Of a stretch of DNA of 64,000 nt, positions 9,225 through 18,655 are shown one piece after another; the stretch's first letter is position 1, and the number at the start of each line of letters is the position of its first letter. The stretch comes from Halocatena marina (GTDB taxonomy: Archaea; Halobacteriota; Halobacteria; Halobacteriales; Haloarculaceae). The notes beneath the pieces were generated by a model, which did no database searches, was not told the DNA's origin, and saw only the letters and a program-made list of their open reading frames with translations. The stretch covers positions 3,534,001 through 3,598,000 of the forward strand of contig NZ_JALLPK010000001.1 of the NCBI RefSeq assembly GCF_023276375.1, in the 5' to 3' direction. A program made the translations under genes and the position numbers.

Positions 9225-10529
9225 CTAGCCTTGCTTTGAAACCGCATCGAGCATTCCCTGAGTGGCTGTTTTGATGTTCCCCGAGCCGAGGAATTCATCG
9301 TTGATGACCGTCTCTAAGTCACTCAGCACGTTCGAGGTGACGGCGAGTCCGTGAGCGATCGTCGGTGGCTTTTGTTTGGCATTCGTGTAGTCCTCGATCG
9401 TTTTCGTGAGGTACGGGCCAAACTCCTTCGTTGGCACGTCAGTGCGCGGTGGGATCGATCCCTTGAACTTGTTAAAGCGCACCTGTGCGTCTTTCGTCCC
9501 GACGTATTCGAGGAACTTCTTGGCCGCATCTGGAGCCGGTCCGTCGGCCGGGAAGGGGAACGAGTCGAAATGCAGCGTATAGATGCCTTCGGTACCGGGG
9601 AAGCTGACTGCTCCCCAGTCTTTGTCGTACTCGAAGTTCTCCTGATTGCGGTACGCACCAGCGACCCAGTTCCCTTGATGGATGAACGCCGCCTCACCGT
9701 TCATAATTTTCTGGTTCGCGGTCGTGAAGTCAGCGGTCGAGGCATTCTTGTTGAAATGATTGGAGTACTGCTTGACCGTCTCGAACGCCGACCGAACGTC
9801 TTTGGCTTTGCCCTTCCCGTCGATGAAGTTCATGTACGCGTCGTATCCCGACTGGCCGAGCAGAACGACGGCCCACAGTTGGAGGGTCGTCCACGGTGCT
9901 TTCTGGCCCTGTGCCATGCCGACCGCGTCCGTCTTGTTCTCGACTTGCTTCATCGCGTTCAGCAGGTCTGCGGGCTTCGAGAGTGATGTGGGATCGACGC
10001 CAGCCTTCTCTAACACCTTGACGTTGTAGAAGAGGTCGTTGAGACGGTGTGAGCCGATCGGCACCGCCGCATAAGAGCCCTCCCCAACGGTCGATCCTTT
10101 GAGCCGTGAGAGCCGTTTTGCCTCCTTCGAATAGGCTGACTCCATCCCATTCTTCTTCCAAACGTCCCCAATATCACCGAGAAGATCGGATTCGGAAAAC
10201 TGAACGAGATTCGCACCCGGCCAGTCGGCCCACGAACTCGGCAAGTTCCGATTCTGGGCGCGCTTGGAGATGGTGGTGTCAAGGTTGGTGTTCCCACCAC
10301 CACCAATAGCGTTGAAGTTAGCGTCAACGTCTGGATACTGCTTCTTGAACCCGTCAATGAGGTTGTTGACTGCGTCCTGCCCGTCTCCACCTGTCCATCC
10401 GTGAAGCACTTCTGCTTTCTCGCTGGACCCGTTCCCACCCATGCCGAGACAACCTGAGAGGCTAACGACACTGGCAGTTCCGACTCCCTTCAATACACTT
10501 CTTCGAGTAATTCGAGTGTTACGTGCCAT
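9225..10529 (-). CDS. Sugar ABC transporter substrate-binding lipoprotein
   Basis: This extracellular solute-binding protein family 1 member has about 434 residues from the ATG at 10529. The N-terminus shows a Tat motif (TRRSVLKG) and a lipobox ending LSGC, so it is exported folded and anchored by lipid outside the membrane, as is common in haloarchaea. The mature part carries the usual sugar-binder features, such as LHGWTGGDGQDAV near the start and IHQGNWVAGAYR in the middle. It is the first gene of the importer operon. An upstream in-frame ATG at 10547 would add six residues ahead of the signal and is less likely. Confidence 0.9.
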   Translation of the reverse strand: MARNTRITRRSVLKGVGTASVVSLSGCLGMGGNGSSEKAEVLHGWTGGDGQDAVNNLIDGFKKQYPDVDANFNAIGGGGNTNLDTTISKRAQNRNLPSSWADWPGANLVQFSESDLLGDIGDVWKKNGMESAYSKEAKRLSRLKGSTVGEGSYAAVPIGSHRLNDLFYNVKVLEKAGVDPTSLSKPADLLNAMKQVENKTDAVGMAQGQKAPWTTLQLWAVVLLGQSGYDAYMNFIDGKGKAKDVRSAFETVKQYSNHFNKNASTADFTTANQKIMNGEAAFIHQGNWVAGAYRNQENFEYDKDWGAVSFPGTEGIYTLHFDSFPFPADGPAPDAAKKFLEYVGTKDAQVRFNKFKGSIPPRTDVPTKEFGPYLTKTIEDYTNAKQKPPTIAHGLAVTSNVLSDLETVINDEFLGSGNIKTATQGMLDAVSKQG

Positions 10530-10698
10530 GATATACCACTTTACCAACGGATACTGTAATGTATCTTTGTGAGGTAATACTTAATCCTTTCTTCTAATTA
10601 ACTATAGTCCGAGTTAATGTTTTACAATAACTATGGGTGGAAAAACGCACTGAAATCGTATTACTAGGTAATCAGCATTTCGTTCGATGCGTCACAGG

Positions 10699-10714
10699 GA
10701 CTCACATTCGAGTA
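10699..10714 (+). promoter_or_regulatory. TrmB-like operator upstream of the ROK kinase
   Basis: GACT-N7-GAGTA followed by AATC; only the right half of the inverted repeat (AGTAAAT) is perfect. It has one mismatch to TACT-N7-GAGTA. It lies 57 bases before the ATG at 10756. The match is weaker than at 16 or 14266, and no clear TATA box overlaps it. Confidence 0.35.
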
Positions 10715-10755
10715 AATCTATGCAATTAAGTGACGCCAGTTCGCCTAATAGACCA

Positions 10756-11826
10756 ATGGACTACTACGCGGGCGTCGATCTAGGGGCGACAAATATCAGG
10801 GCTGCGGTGGCAGGCGCAGATGCAAAGGTCATCGGCAGCGCGACCTGTGCGACCCCTCGTGGTCCGACCGGAATCGCAGTCACAGAGGCCGTTCTGTCAG
10901 CGGTGCGCGACTCCTGTGACGATGCAGGGATCGAACCGCAGTCGATTCAGGTTGCGGGAATTGGGTCTATTGGCCCACTTGATCTCGCGGAGGGTGTGAT
11001 CGAAGGTCCCGCAAACCTTCCCGATACCATCGATCGCATCCCATTGACCGGTCCGCTCAAATCACTCATCGGTGGTAGTGAGGTGGTCCTCCACAACGAC
11101 GCGGACGCGGGATTAGTTGGCGAGCGATTTTACGGCGAGTACTCGCCCGACGACATGATCTACGTGACCATTTCCAGTGGTATCGGTGCTGGTGTGGCTG
11201 TCGACGGCAGTCTCCTCTCGGGTTGGGACGGGAATGCTGGCGAGATTGGGCATATGATTGTCGATCCAAGCGGGACGATGACCTGTGGCTGTGGCCGTGA
11301 CGGCCACTGGGAGGCGTACTGTTCAGGGAACAATATTCCGAAATACGCACAACAGCTCCACAAACAAGATCCAGTCGAGACCGATCTCCCGCTCCCTGCG
11401 GATTCCAGTCGTGACTCTGATGCACAGTCACCAGACGCATTCTCTTCTTCTAGTAGTGCTACTGACGCTGATGCTGATTCAAATCCTCCGTTTGATGCAC
11501 CAGTAGTGTTCGAACACGCCGGGAGCGATGACTTTGCTGACTACGTCATTGAGCGCATCGCCCAGTGGAACGCGGTTGGCATGGCTAACCTCGCCCACGC
11601 GTACGCTCCCATTGTGATCAACGTCGGTGGGGCAGTCGCGCTCAACAATCCGGAGCTCATCATCGATCCGATCAACGAACTGCTTCCCGAACTCGTCCTC
11701 ACGAACGTTCCCGATGTACAGCTGACAACCCTTTCGGGCGATGTTGTTGTCCACGGTGCGCTCGCGAGTGCGCTGTTGGCTGACGGTCACAGTCGACCCG
11801 ATAATCCGTCAAAGTTCAGAAAATAA
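10756..11826 (+). CDS. ROK family sugar kinase, probable glucokinase
   Basis: The protein has about 356 residues when started at the ATG before DYYAGVDLGATNIRAA; upstream in-frame ATGs at 10687 and 10720 only add a low-complexity leader. The ATP-binding phosphate loop (GVDLGATN), the catalytic HNDADAGLVGE segment and the zinc-binding CGCGRDGHWEAYCSG motif of ROK kinases are present. A Ser/Asp-rich insertion of about 35 residues (around 215-250) interrupts the second domain, unlike most ROK proteins. The likely reaction is ATP-dependent phosphorylation of glucose at C6. It sits divergently from the sugar importer, so import and phosphorylation may be co-regulated; substrate remains inferred. 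Confidence 0.85.
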   Translation: MDYYAGVDLGATNIRAAVAGADAKVIGSATCATPRGPTGIAVTEAVLSAVRDSCDDAGIEPQSIQVAGIGSIGPLDLAEGVIEGPANLPDTIDRIPLTGPLKSLIGGSEVVLHNDADAGLVGERFYGEYSPDDMIYVTISSGIGAGVAVDGSLLSGWDGNAGEIGHMIVDPSGTMTCGCGRDGHWEAYCSGNNIPKYAQQLHKQDPVETDLPLPADSSRDSDAQSPDAFSSSSSATDADADSNPPFDAPVVFEHAGSDDFADYVIERIAQWNAVGMANLAHAYAPIVINVGGAVALNNPELIIDPINELLPELVLTNVPDVQLTTLSGDVVVHGALASALLADGHSRPDNPSKFRK

Positions 11827-11834
11827 GATCTATG

Positions 11835-12866
11835 TTACCACTGGAATCCGTTCGGATCGTTCGGTGGGTCGAGCGGACTCCGTTCGAGATTCTCGGGTAA
11901 GTCTGGATTGTTGTAGTCCTTCGGAGCGACGTCGTTGGGTCCATACGGATAGAACAGCGACGCAATCGCGTGAATATGCTCTCGACCAACATCGAGTTCA
12001 AACTGACCCCCACCGTACAGTGTGACGTCTCGTTCGAGGCAGTAATCGATGCTGTCGAGCAGCGACTCGACAGAGCCGAATCGTGACGGCTTGATGTTCA
12101 GCACGGACGGCTCGAACGGTAGCTGTTTGATGTCATCGATGCCGTGGATCGGTGCGTCCCACGAGAGATGCTCTTCGTGGCCGTCGAACAGGGGTTGTGT
12201 TTCGTCGGTGAGTGCTGGATCTTCGATAATCGCGTCCGGAAACTGCTCGACGATCGTCTGATACAGATCGAAATCGACGGGCTGATCGACGCTCGTGCCC
12301 TCGTATTGGCTCTTCAGATCGAGGATGCGTACCCGTCCAGTTTCGGCGAGTCGTTCGATGAGCTCTGCGGTCCAGTCGGAGGTCGGATCGAGTTTGAACT
12401 CCACGTCTGGGTTGCGTTCGAGGAGTGTTTCGATCCGATCGAACGTCGGGGGATCACCGAGCCGAGTGCTGGCGACGAACCGAACCGGCTCGTACTCACG
12501 CTCTAACACTGCTGCGAGGTTCGTCCCCGCTTGTTTCAGTGCGAGATCGAGGGCGGCACTCTCGAAGCCCCACCGACGGTACGCTCGGTTCGACCAACCT
12601 TCACCGAATCCCGGCTCACCGACCATTTCAGAGAACTCACGATGGGTGAACTCCCCAGTTTGCGGGAACGTCGGATTCTCGAAGAATGCGTGCTGGTCAT
12701 CACCCTCGTACGTGACATCCTCGCCGTATCCGATTTCTCCTTTTCCACGCAACACGATGACCGTCGACGTTCGCGTGAAATCACTCGACGTCTCACGCTC
12801 TTTGAGTTCGAGATCGTACTCCTCGATCGTCACTGGCAGATCCGCTAAACGACTGTATGATCCCAT
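11835..12866 (-). CDS. Enolase-superfamily protein (OSBS / dipeptide epimerase-like), substrate unknown
   Basis: This 343-residue protein has the capping domain (residues 1-120) and barrel of the enolase superfamily. Candidate catalytic residues appear in order as Lys in EFKLDP, the metal ligand Asp in ILDLKSQYEG, Glu in IIEDPAL, Asp in LSWDAPI and Lys in LNIKPSRFG, which resembles the o-succinylbenzoate synthase / Ala-Glu epimerase group. Motifs are loose and the substrate cannot be deduced. It converges on the ROK kinase, with only eight bases between the stops, and sits among sugar-degradation genes, so it may act on a sugar acid. It is clearly distinct from gluconate dehydratase at 14293. 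Confidence 0.7.
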   Translation of the reverse strand: MGSYSRLADLPVTIEEYDLELKERETSSDFTRTSTVIVLRGKGEIGYGEDVTYEGDDQHAFFENPTFPQTGEFTHREFSEMVGEPGFGEGWSNRAYRRWGFESAALDLALKQAGTNLAAVLEREYEPVRFVASTRLGDPPTFDRIETLLERNPDVEFKLDPTSDWTAELIERLAETGRVRILDLKSQYEGTSVDQPVDFDLYQTIVEQFPDAIIEDPALTDETQPLFDGHEEHLSWDAPIHGIDDIKQLPFEPSVLNIKPSRFGSVESLLDSIDYCLERDVTLYGGGQFELDVGREHIHAIASLFYPYGPNDVAPKDYNNPDLPENLERSPLDPPNDPNGFQW

Positions 12867-12982
12867 AGTATGATTGTATCTGGGATCAACAAAAATTGTT
12901 TCATTCTAATTATTATGATGTATGTATGGCACCCCAAGAATAAATCGAAAGAGGCTAACAAAGAGCGATCTCACAGCCATCG

Positions 12983-13177
12983 ATGAGATCTGATTCGGTC
13001 CCCGATTCGTGGAGTGATCCCGACTACGTCACCACCGTCGTTGGTGTGCTCGCCGCCGGTGCGATCTGTCTCTACAGCACGACAACTGACAGCCTATCAA
13101 CTGAGACGACGCTGTTCGTCCTGCTCGCCGTGTTCCTCCCGATGACGCTCGCCGGTAAAATTGCTCGGCGCTGGTGA
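12983..13177 (+). CDS. Small two-helix membrane protein
   Basis: This 64-residue protein of unknown function has an acidic N-terminus (residues 1-15), two hydrophobic helices (about 17-33 and 43-58) and a basic end (KIARRW) that would face the cytoplasm. The reading frame is coding-like and stands alone between the enolase-like gene and the aldolase. No family is recognised. Confidence 0.55.
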   Translation: MRSDSVPDSWSDPDYVTTVVGVLAAGAICLYSTTTDSLSTETTLFVLLAVFLPMTLAGKIARRW

Positions 13178-13339
13178 AGGAAGTCGGAACTCAGCAATTT
13201 GTGTCGCCGGTTGACTCACCCTCCGTCCACGGCCAGATCAGATGACATTCTCTGCATCTGAAAACATTTATTCCATTCTGAATTAACTCATCCAGTGTTA
13301 GAAGGGGGGTTTACGTGCCTCCTGAAGAAAGAGCATACA

Positions 13340-14260
13340 ATGACAGAATACGCACCAGCGCCAGGAGCTGACGACCCACTTGATCTCCATGGCGTCGTCC
13401 CACCGACGATAACAGCGTTCAACGAAGATGAATCGATCGACGCGGCGACGACTGCAGCACACGCTCGGTTCGTCGTTGATCGTGGCGCACACGGCGTTTT
13501 CCCGCTCGGAACAAACGGCGAGTTCGCCCTACTGACTCCCGATGAGCGCACACAAGTGATCGAGGCGGTCGCCACAGAGATCAACGGCGAAGTGCCAGTT
13601 ATCGCGGGAGTGGGCGCGCCGGGTACTCGTGAAACCATCGAGAACGCCGAGCAGGCCGCTGCTGCCGGAGCGGACGGTCTCGTCGTCGTCACCCCCTACT
13701 ATTTCCCGATCGATCGGACAGGCGCAGTTGAGCACTACCAACAGATTGTCAACAATATCTCACTTCCGGTGTACGTCTATCACATCCCGAGCCGGACCGG
13801 CAACTCCCTCGCACGCGAAACGATGTCCGAAATTGCTGCTCTCGATGGGATCGCTGGTGTCAAAGACTCGAGCAAAGACATTCCGTGGCTCGGACAAGTC
13901 ATCGCTGCTTCCCCTGATGTGAGCTTCTTTGCCGGATCGGATTCGCTGCTCGTCCCCGGTCTCGACCTCGGTTGTACCGGTCTTGTCAGCGCCATTGCGA
14001 ACGCGTTTCCCGAAATCGTCGTTGAACTATACGAGGCGTACGACGAAGGAGACAGAGAACGCGCACAGTCACTCCAGCAGACGCTCTATGCAGTCCGGCG
14101 CGCATTCAAGCAAGGGTCGTATCTTGCCGGTGTGAAAAGCGCACTCTCGTTGCGTGGATTCGAGGCTGGAGAGCTCCGTCGCCCGCTCCGGCGGATGAAC
14201 GAATCCGATGAAGCCGCCCTCGCAGACGAGCTCGAACGGCTTGGTGTCTTGAAACGCTAA
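13340..14260 (+). CDS. kdgA: 2-keto-3-deoxy-(6-phospho)gluconate aldolase, DapA family
   Basis: The 306-residue protein belongs to the DapA/NanA class I aldolases. The Schiff-base Lys is in GVKDSSKD (about K175), the Tyr that relays protons is in YVYHIPSR (about Y147), and the substrate carboxylate loop is GTNGE. It lies 32 bases before gluconate dehydratase, which makes 2-keto-3-deoxygluconate, so cleavage of KDG or KDPG to pyruvate and (phospho)glyceraldehyde is the likely role. The ATG at 13340 matches family N-termini; the frame is open 45 bases further upstream. Confidence 0.85.
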   Translation: MTEYAPAPGADDPLDLHGVVPPTITAFNEDESIDAATTAAHARFVVDRGAHGVFPLGTNGEFALLTPDERTQVIEAVATEINGEVPVIAGVGAPGTRETIENAEQAAAAGADGLVVVTPYYFPIDRTGAVEHYQQIVNNISLPVYVYHIPSRTGNSLARETMSEIAALDGIAGVKDSSKDIPWLGQVIAASPDVSFFAGSDSLLVPGLDLGCTGLVSAIANAFPEIVVELYEAYDEGDRERAQSLQQTLYAVRRAFKQGSYLAGVKSALSLRGFEAGELRRPLRRMNESDEAALADELERLGVLKR

Positions 14261-14265
14261 GTATT

Positions 14266-14281
14266 TACTACGACGTGAGTA
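14266..14281 (+). promoter_or_regulatory. TrmB-like operator overlapping the gnaD promoter
   Basis: This is an exact TACT-N7-GAGTA, within a perfect inverted repeat ATTTACT-N8-AGTAAAT (14263-14284). It matches the motif described for the Halobacterium regulator TrmB. The embedded TATTTA box is about 30 bases before the ATG at 14293, the spacing expected for leaderless transcripts, so bound protein should affect initiation directly. The site overlaps the possible GTG start at 14275, which argues for the ATG at 14293. Confidence 0.65.
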
Positions 14282-14292
14282 AATGTAAAACC

Positions 14293-15528
14293 ATGGCACG
14301 GGACTACTCCACACTCCACGATCCAAACGCGGAGTATACGATGCGGGATCTTTCAGCAGAGACGATGGGCGTTACGCGCGAGCGAGGTGGACCGCGAGAC
14401 GCTGTGATAACCGACGTTCAGACTGCAATGGTCGATGGGAACTTCCCGTGGACCCTCGTGCGTGTGTACACAGACGCTGGGATTGTCGGTACTGGTGAGG
14501 CGTACTGGGGTGCTGGTGTTCCAGAACTCATCGCTCGAATGAAGCCGTTTCTCATCGGGGAGAATCCGCTCGATATCGACCGACTGTTCGAGCACCTCAT
14601 CCAGAAGATGTCCGGTGAGGGATCGGTTGCGGGTGTGACTGTTACCGCAATCGCTGGTATCGAAATCGCATTGCACGACCTCGCGGGAAAGATACTCGAT
14701 GTGCCCGCATACCAACTCCTCGGCGGGAAATACCGCGATGAGGTTCGTGTCTACTGTGATTGTCATGCTGGCGACGAGTCAGAGCCGGAGTCCTGTGCTC
14801 GGGAAGCCGAACGCGTGGTCAACGAACTTGGGTACGACGCGTTGAAGTTCGATTTGGACGTGCCAAGCGGCCACGAGAAAGACCGCGCGAACCGCCATCT
14901 CCGTAAGGCCGAAATTGAGCACAAGGCCGATATCATCCGTACTGTCACCGAACGCGTCGGTGAGCAGGCCGATGTCGCGTTCGACTGCCACTGGTCGTTC
15001 TCTCCTGGGAGCGCAAAGCAACTTGCTCGCGCTGTTGAGGATTGTGGGATCTGGTGGCTCGAAGATCCCGTTCCACCAGAAAACATCGACGTGCAGCGAG
15101 AAGTCACACACAGCACGACGACGCCCATCACCGCCGGTGAAAACGTCTACCGAAAGCACGGTCAGCGCCGTCTCATCGACGAACAGGCGGTCGATATTCT
15201 CGCGCCTGATCTTCCCAAAGTGGGTGGAATGCGCGAGACGCGGAAGATCGCCGATTTGGCTGATACGTACTACATCCCTGTCGCAATGCACAACGTCTCC
15301 TCACCCATCGCAACGATGGCCAGCGCACACGTCGGAGCGGCTATCCCGAATGCGCTCGCTGTCGAGTACCACTCATATGAACTCCCATGGTGGTCTGATA
15401 TGGTCGAAGAACCCGTAATCGAAGACGGGTATATCGAAATCCCCGAGCAACCTGGACTCGGTCTGACTCTCGATCTCGATGTCGTCAGTGATCACCTTGT
15501 CGCTGGGGAAACGTTGTTCGACGAATAA
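14293..15528 (+). CDS. gnaD: D-gluconate dehydratase (enolase superfamily)
   Basis: This protein of about 411 residues is very like haloarchaeal gluconate dehydratases, which convert gluconate to 2-keto-3-deoxygluconate in the semi-phosphorylative Entner-Doudoroff pathway. Metal ligands of the mandelate racemase-type barrel are seen as Asp in VAFDCHWSF, Glu in WWLEDPVPP and Glu in ITAGENVYRK. A catalytic His is in VAMHNVSSP. The ATG at 14293 is preferred over the GTG at 14275 because the operator and TATA box end at 14281. It follows the aldolase closely but carries its own promoter-operator, so it may be transcribed both from kdgA and alone. Galactonate or xylonate are alternative substrates. 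Confidence 0.88.
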   Translation: MARDYSTLHDPNAEYTMRDLSAETMGVTRERGGPRDAVITDVQTAMVDGNFPWTLVRVYTDAGIVGTGEAYWGAGVPELIARMKPFLIGENPLDIDRLFEHLIQKMSGEGSVAGVTVTAIAGIEIALHDLAGKILDVPAYQLLGGKYRDEVRVYCDCHAGDESEPESCAREAERVVNELGYDALKFDLDVPSGHEKDRANRHLRKAEIEHKADIIRTVTERVGEQADVAFDCHWSFSPGSAKQLARAVEDCGIWWLEDPVPPENIDVQREVTHSTTTPITAGENVYRKHGQRRLIDEQAVDILAPDLPKVGGMRETRKIADLADTYYIPVAMHNVSSPIATMASAHVGAAIPNALAVEYHSYELPWWSDMVEEPVIEDGYIEIPEQPGLGLTLDLDVVSDHLVAGETLFDE

Positions 15529-15705
15529 ACATCGGTCAAGCGATGTAATCTCAGTGAATCATCCCTCATCACTGACTGTTAAGATGTGTTGATAATTGAA
15601 CTGTGGAGTTATTCCTGTGTTCACATTACCACATGTGCGTAGTATGGATCGTTCTCTTATTGATCATAGTATCTGAAACTAGTTGTCGGAACTCACAGAA
15701 AAGGT

Positions 15706-17082
15706 ATGTATGATTCTGATCCAATAGGACATATGGATCGCATTCCGCTCTTCGGGGGGCGTTCGCGAATCGCGTGGTGGCTCATCACCGTCCTATTGGG
15801 CGCGATTCTCGCCTACGTTATCCTCTCGTATCTCGGAGCGTTCGTGCTTGGCGTATTCATCTACTACGCAACTCGTCCGATCTACGAGCAATTTGCCTGT
15901 CGGATTCAGCCACCAAGTGTTGGTGTTATGGTTGCGTTATTGACGATCTCACTTCCAGTCCTCCTTCTGGTAGCGTATACCATTTCCATTGCTGTTGGAC
16001 AACTCGGTTTTGTGACCGATCCCGGTTTCAGTACGTACCGCCCTCTGTTGGACCCGTATTTTGATTTGACTGGAATTCACTCGTTTCAGGAATTCATTAG
16101 CTCCATCGCGAACGATCCGCAGCAGCTCGAAGGTTTGGTTTCTGAACAAACAGTCCAGCGTTTTCTTGAATCGGCTGGCACGTATCTCGGTGTAGTTGCT
16201 TCTGGCTTACTTCAGGCGTTCATTGCTCTCGCTGTCGCGTTCTATCTCCTCCGAGATGATCACAAACTAGCCGGCTGGGCGCGGACAGCGCTCGCACGAG
16301 ACGACGAAACGCTGATCGCCTATGGATACGCTGTTGATCAGGATCTGAAAACGGTGTTCTTTGGAAACATTTTGAACGCCTTTGTGGTTGCAGTCACGTC
16401 CTTAACGATGTATCATGCACTCAACCTGTGGGCCCCTCAGAGTGTTTCGATCCCCGCACCGACGCTGCTCGGACTGTTGACCGGTGCGGCAAGTCTCATA
16501 CCTGTCGTCGGAATGAAGGTTGTTTACGTCCCTGTAACGGTGTATCTCGGTGCGGTCGCGGGTCTGAACAACCCGAGTCTATTGCTGTTTCCGCTCGCGT
16601 TTCTAATTGTCTCCGCTGTCGTCATCGATGGACTGACCGAGTTGATCCTTCGGCCGTACATTTCAGGTCGAAATCTCCACGTCGGTCTCGTGCTGTTCGC
16701 TTACATCCTCGGGCCGCTCATCTTCGGCTGGTACGGCCTCTTCCTCGGACCACTCCTCCTCGTGTTGACCATCCACCTTGCTCGGATCGTGCTCCCAGAA
16801 CTCATCCACGGGGAACCACTCAACCCAGACGCCATCGGAGCCGATCCGATCCCAGACGCCGACGGACCACCACCGGCGAAATCCGATGACACAGACACCG
16901 ATTCTGATTCTGATTCCAACTCAGGCTCCAACACCAATATTGACACCGGGACAGGCACTGCTCCCGCTGAGAGTGAGGATACTTCCGAATCAGACGCTGT
17001 GACTGACACGACGGGGGATCGCTCGACCTCGCACTCGGCTGCTGATGAATCGACGCCCGATTCGTCTTCGGATGGAGCGTGA
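15706..17082 (+). CDS. AI-2E family transporter (membrane permease)
   Basis: The 458-residue protein has about eight hydrophobic helices over residues 20-365 with the AI-2E family (PerM/TqsA) signatures, for example YLLRDDHKLAGW and the TGAASLIPVVGMKVVYVP segment. The last 75 residues are a Ser/Thr/Asp low-complexity tail encoded by short GATTCT-type repeats, which is not part of the family domain. Members export small molecules or act in Na/Li-proton exchange in some halophiles; the substrate is unknown here. An ATG at 15733 is an alternative start. Confidence 0.85.
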   Translation: MYDSDPIGHMDRIPLFGGRSRIAWWLITVLLGAILAYVILSYLGAFVLGVFIYYATRPIYEQFACRIQPPSVGVMVALLTISLPVLLLVAYTISIAVGQLGFVTDPGFSTYRPLLDPYFDLTGIHSFQEFISSIANDPQQLEGLVSEQTVQRFLESAGTYLGVVASGLLQAFIALAVAFYLLRDDHKLAGWARTALARDDETLIAYGYAVDQDLKTVFFGNILNAFVVAVTSLTMYHALNLWAPQSVSIPAPTLLGLLTGAASLIPVVGMKVVYVPVTVYLGAVAGLNNPSLLLFPLAFLIVSAVVIDGLTELILRPYISGRNLHVGLVLFAYILGPLIFGWYGLFLGPLLLVLTIHLARIVLPELIHGEPLNPDAIGADPIPDADGPPPAKSDDTDTDSDSDSNSGSNTNIDTGTGTAPAESEDTSESDAVTDTTGDRSTSHSAADESTPDSSSDGA

Positions 17083-17164
17083 TGAGGAGTAAGTTCTCTT
17101 TTGCGGCGGCGCTCGACAGTGCAACGGTTAGCTATCGAGTGTCGAATGCGTCGAACGCGTGCGT

Positions 17165-17890
17165 TCACTCACGGACAGCGTTCATCGCATTTTCGAGCGT
17201 AAAGGCTCCTTCGTAGAGCGCTGTACCGACAACAACAGCTGCGACGCCTGCTTTTTTGAGTGCGCGAACGTCATCGATTGAGGCGACACCGCCGCTGGCG
17301 ACGACAGGAATATCGACGCTGTCGACGATCTGTTCGACGGGACCGGCACGGATTCCTTCGAGTCGTCCCTCGACATCCACGTCGGTAAAAAGGATTGCTC
17401 CCGCACCCAGCGCTTCAAAGCGTGCGGCTGCTGTCGCGGGATCGAGTCCCGTGCCTTCGGTCCAGCCCGAGACGACGACTTCGCCTGCTTTCGCATCGAG
17501 ACTCACCATCACCGTCTCTGGGTGTTCATTGCTAATCGTGGCGACAATGTCGGGGTTTTCGACCGCTGCTGTTCCGAGGATCACGCGGTCGATCCCACGG
17601 TCGAGCAGTTCGATCGCGTCCTCAGCGGTGCGAATCCCGCCACCGAGCTGGACATCGACGCCGACACTCGAAACGATCGACTCGATCGCGTCCGCATTCT
17701 GTCGGTTCCCCTCGAACGCCCCGTCGAGATCGACGAGATGGAGTGTGGATGCACCTGCGTCGACCCAGCGCTCGGCTGCTACAGTTGGATCACCGTACGT
17801 GCGCTCGGTGCCGCGCTCGCCACCAACGAGTTGGACGACCTGTCCGTCCTGTACGTCAACTGCGGGAATAACTTCGAACTCCGAGAACAT
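17165..17890 (-). CDS. hisA: HisA, ProFAR isomerase of histidine biosynthesis
   Basis: The 241-residue TIM barrel catalyses the fourth histidine-pathway step, an Amadori rearrangement of ProFAR to PRFAR. The catalytic Asp is in [10 protein letters not shown] at the start, and the second acid is in the [10 protein letters not shown] strand. Phosphate-binding loops are LGGGIRT and VASGGVAS. Length and both half-barrel repeats are normal. It stands alone with no other his gene in the window. Confidence 0.95.
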   Translation of the reverse strand: MFSEFEVIPAVDVQDGQVVQLVGGERGTERTYGDPTVAAERWVDAGASTLHLVDLDGAFEGNRQNADAIESIVSSVGVDVQLGGGIRTAEDAIELLDRGIDRVILGTAAVENPDIVATISNEHPETVMVSLDAKAGEVVVSGWTEGTGLDPATAAARFEALGAGAILFTDVDVEGRLEGIRAGPVEQIVDSVDIPVVASGGVASIDDVRALKKAGVAAVVVGTALYEGAFTLENAMNAVRE

Positions 17891-18100
17891 ACCTCTCTGT
17901 CAGTGGGCCACAGGTTAAACGGGTCGATCGTGATGGGCGTGTTTAATCCATCAGTACGTGACAGATCACGATTGAGTAATCCCCACGTCTGCGTGGTCCC
18001 TCATTGCGCTGGCCATACACTTTCTTCATATTTGTCCGTTAGCTATGCTGACGCTGCTCAACAGCAAGGCCTAACATTGTGGCCGTCAAATCGCCGGATG

Positions 18101-18490
18101 ATGCCCACTGTCGAATACCTAAACTATGAAGTGCTCGATGACCACGGCTGGGCGATGGACGACGACGATCTCTTCGGTAAAGCCGCGGATGAGGATTTCA
18201 ACGAAGAGGACTACGGTACCATCGAGGTAAACCCAGGCGAGTACATCCTTGAGGCCGCTGAGGCACAGGGATACGATTGGCCGTTTTCGTGCCGAGCAGG
18301 CGCGTGTGCGAACTGCGCTGCCATCCTCAAAGAGGGTGAGATCGAGATGGACATGCAGCAGATCCTCTCCGATGAGGAAGTCGAAGACCGCAACGTCCGC
18401 CTGACCTGCATCGGGTCGCCGGGCGATGACGACGTCAAGATCGTCTACAACGCAAAACACCTCGATTACCTCCAGAATCGAGTCATATAA
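18101..18490 (+). CDS. fdx: Halobacterial 2Fe-2S ferredoxin
   Basis: This 129-residue plant-type ferredoxin serves as electron carrier, including for pyruvate and 2-oxoglutarate oxidoreductases in haloarchaea. The cluster ligands are C64, C69, C72 and C103 (CRAGACANC ... LTCIG). The acidic insertion of about 30 residues near the N-terminus, typical of the halophilic domain, is present. The frame is open far upstream, but [11 protein letters not shown] at 18101 is the usual start. Confidence 0.95.
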   Translation: MPTVEYLNYEVLDDHGWAMDDDDLFGKAADEDFNEEDYGTIEVNPGEYILEAAEAQGYDWPFSCRAGACANCAAILKEGEIEMDMQQILSDEEVEDRNVRLTCIGSPGDDDVKIVYNAKHLDYLQNRVI

Positions 18491-18655
18491 ACGACACTGT
18501 CGAACAAGCACTTTGCGCAACGCGATTTTCCTGCTTTGGTCAGACGCATCGACCGTCGTTTCTGTTTCCTCCTCGTGATCTCGCTGACGGTGACCGTGTT
18601 TGTGTTGACCGAAGAGTGATATTCTATCACCGACATCTGATTTTTAAACAATATC

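Noticed and set aside
17522..18100. 193-codon extension of the ferredoxin frame
   Set aside because: It lies over hisA on the other strand and the conserved ferredoxin N-terminus begins at 18101.
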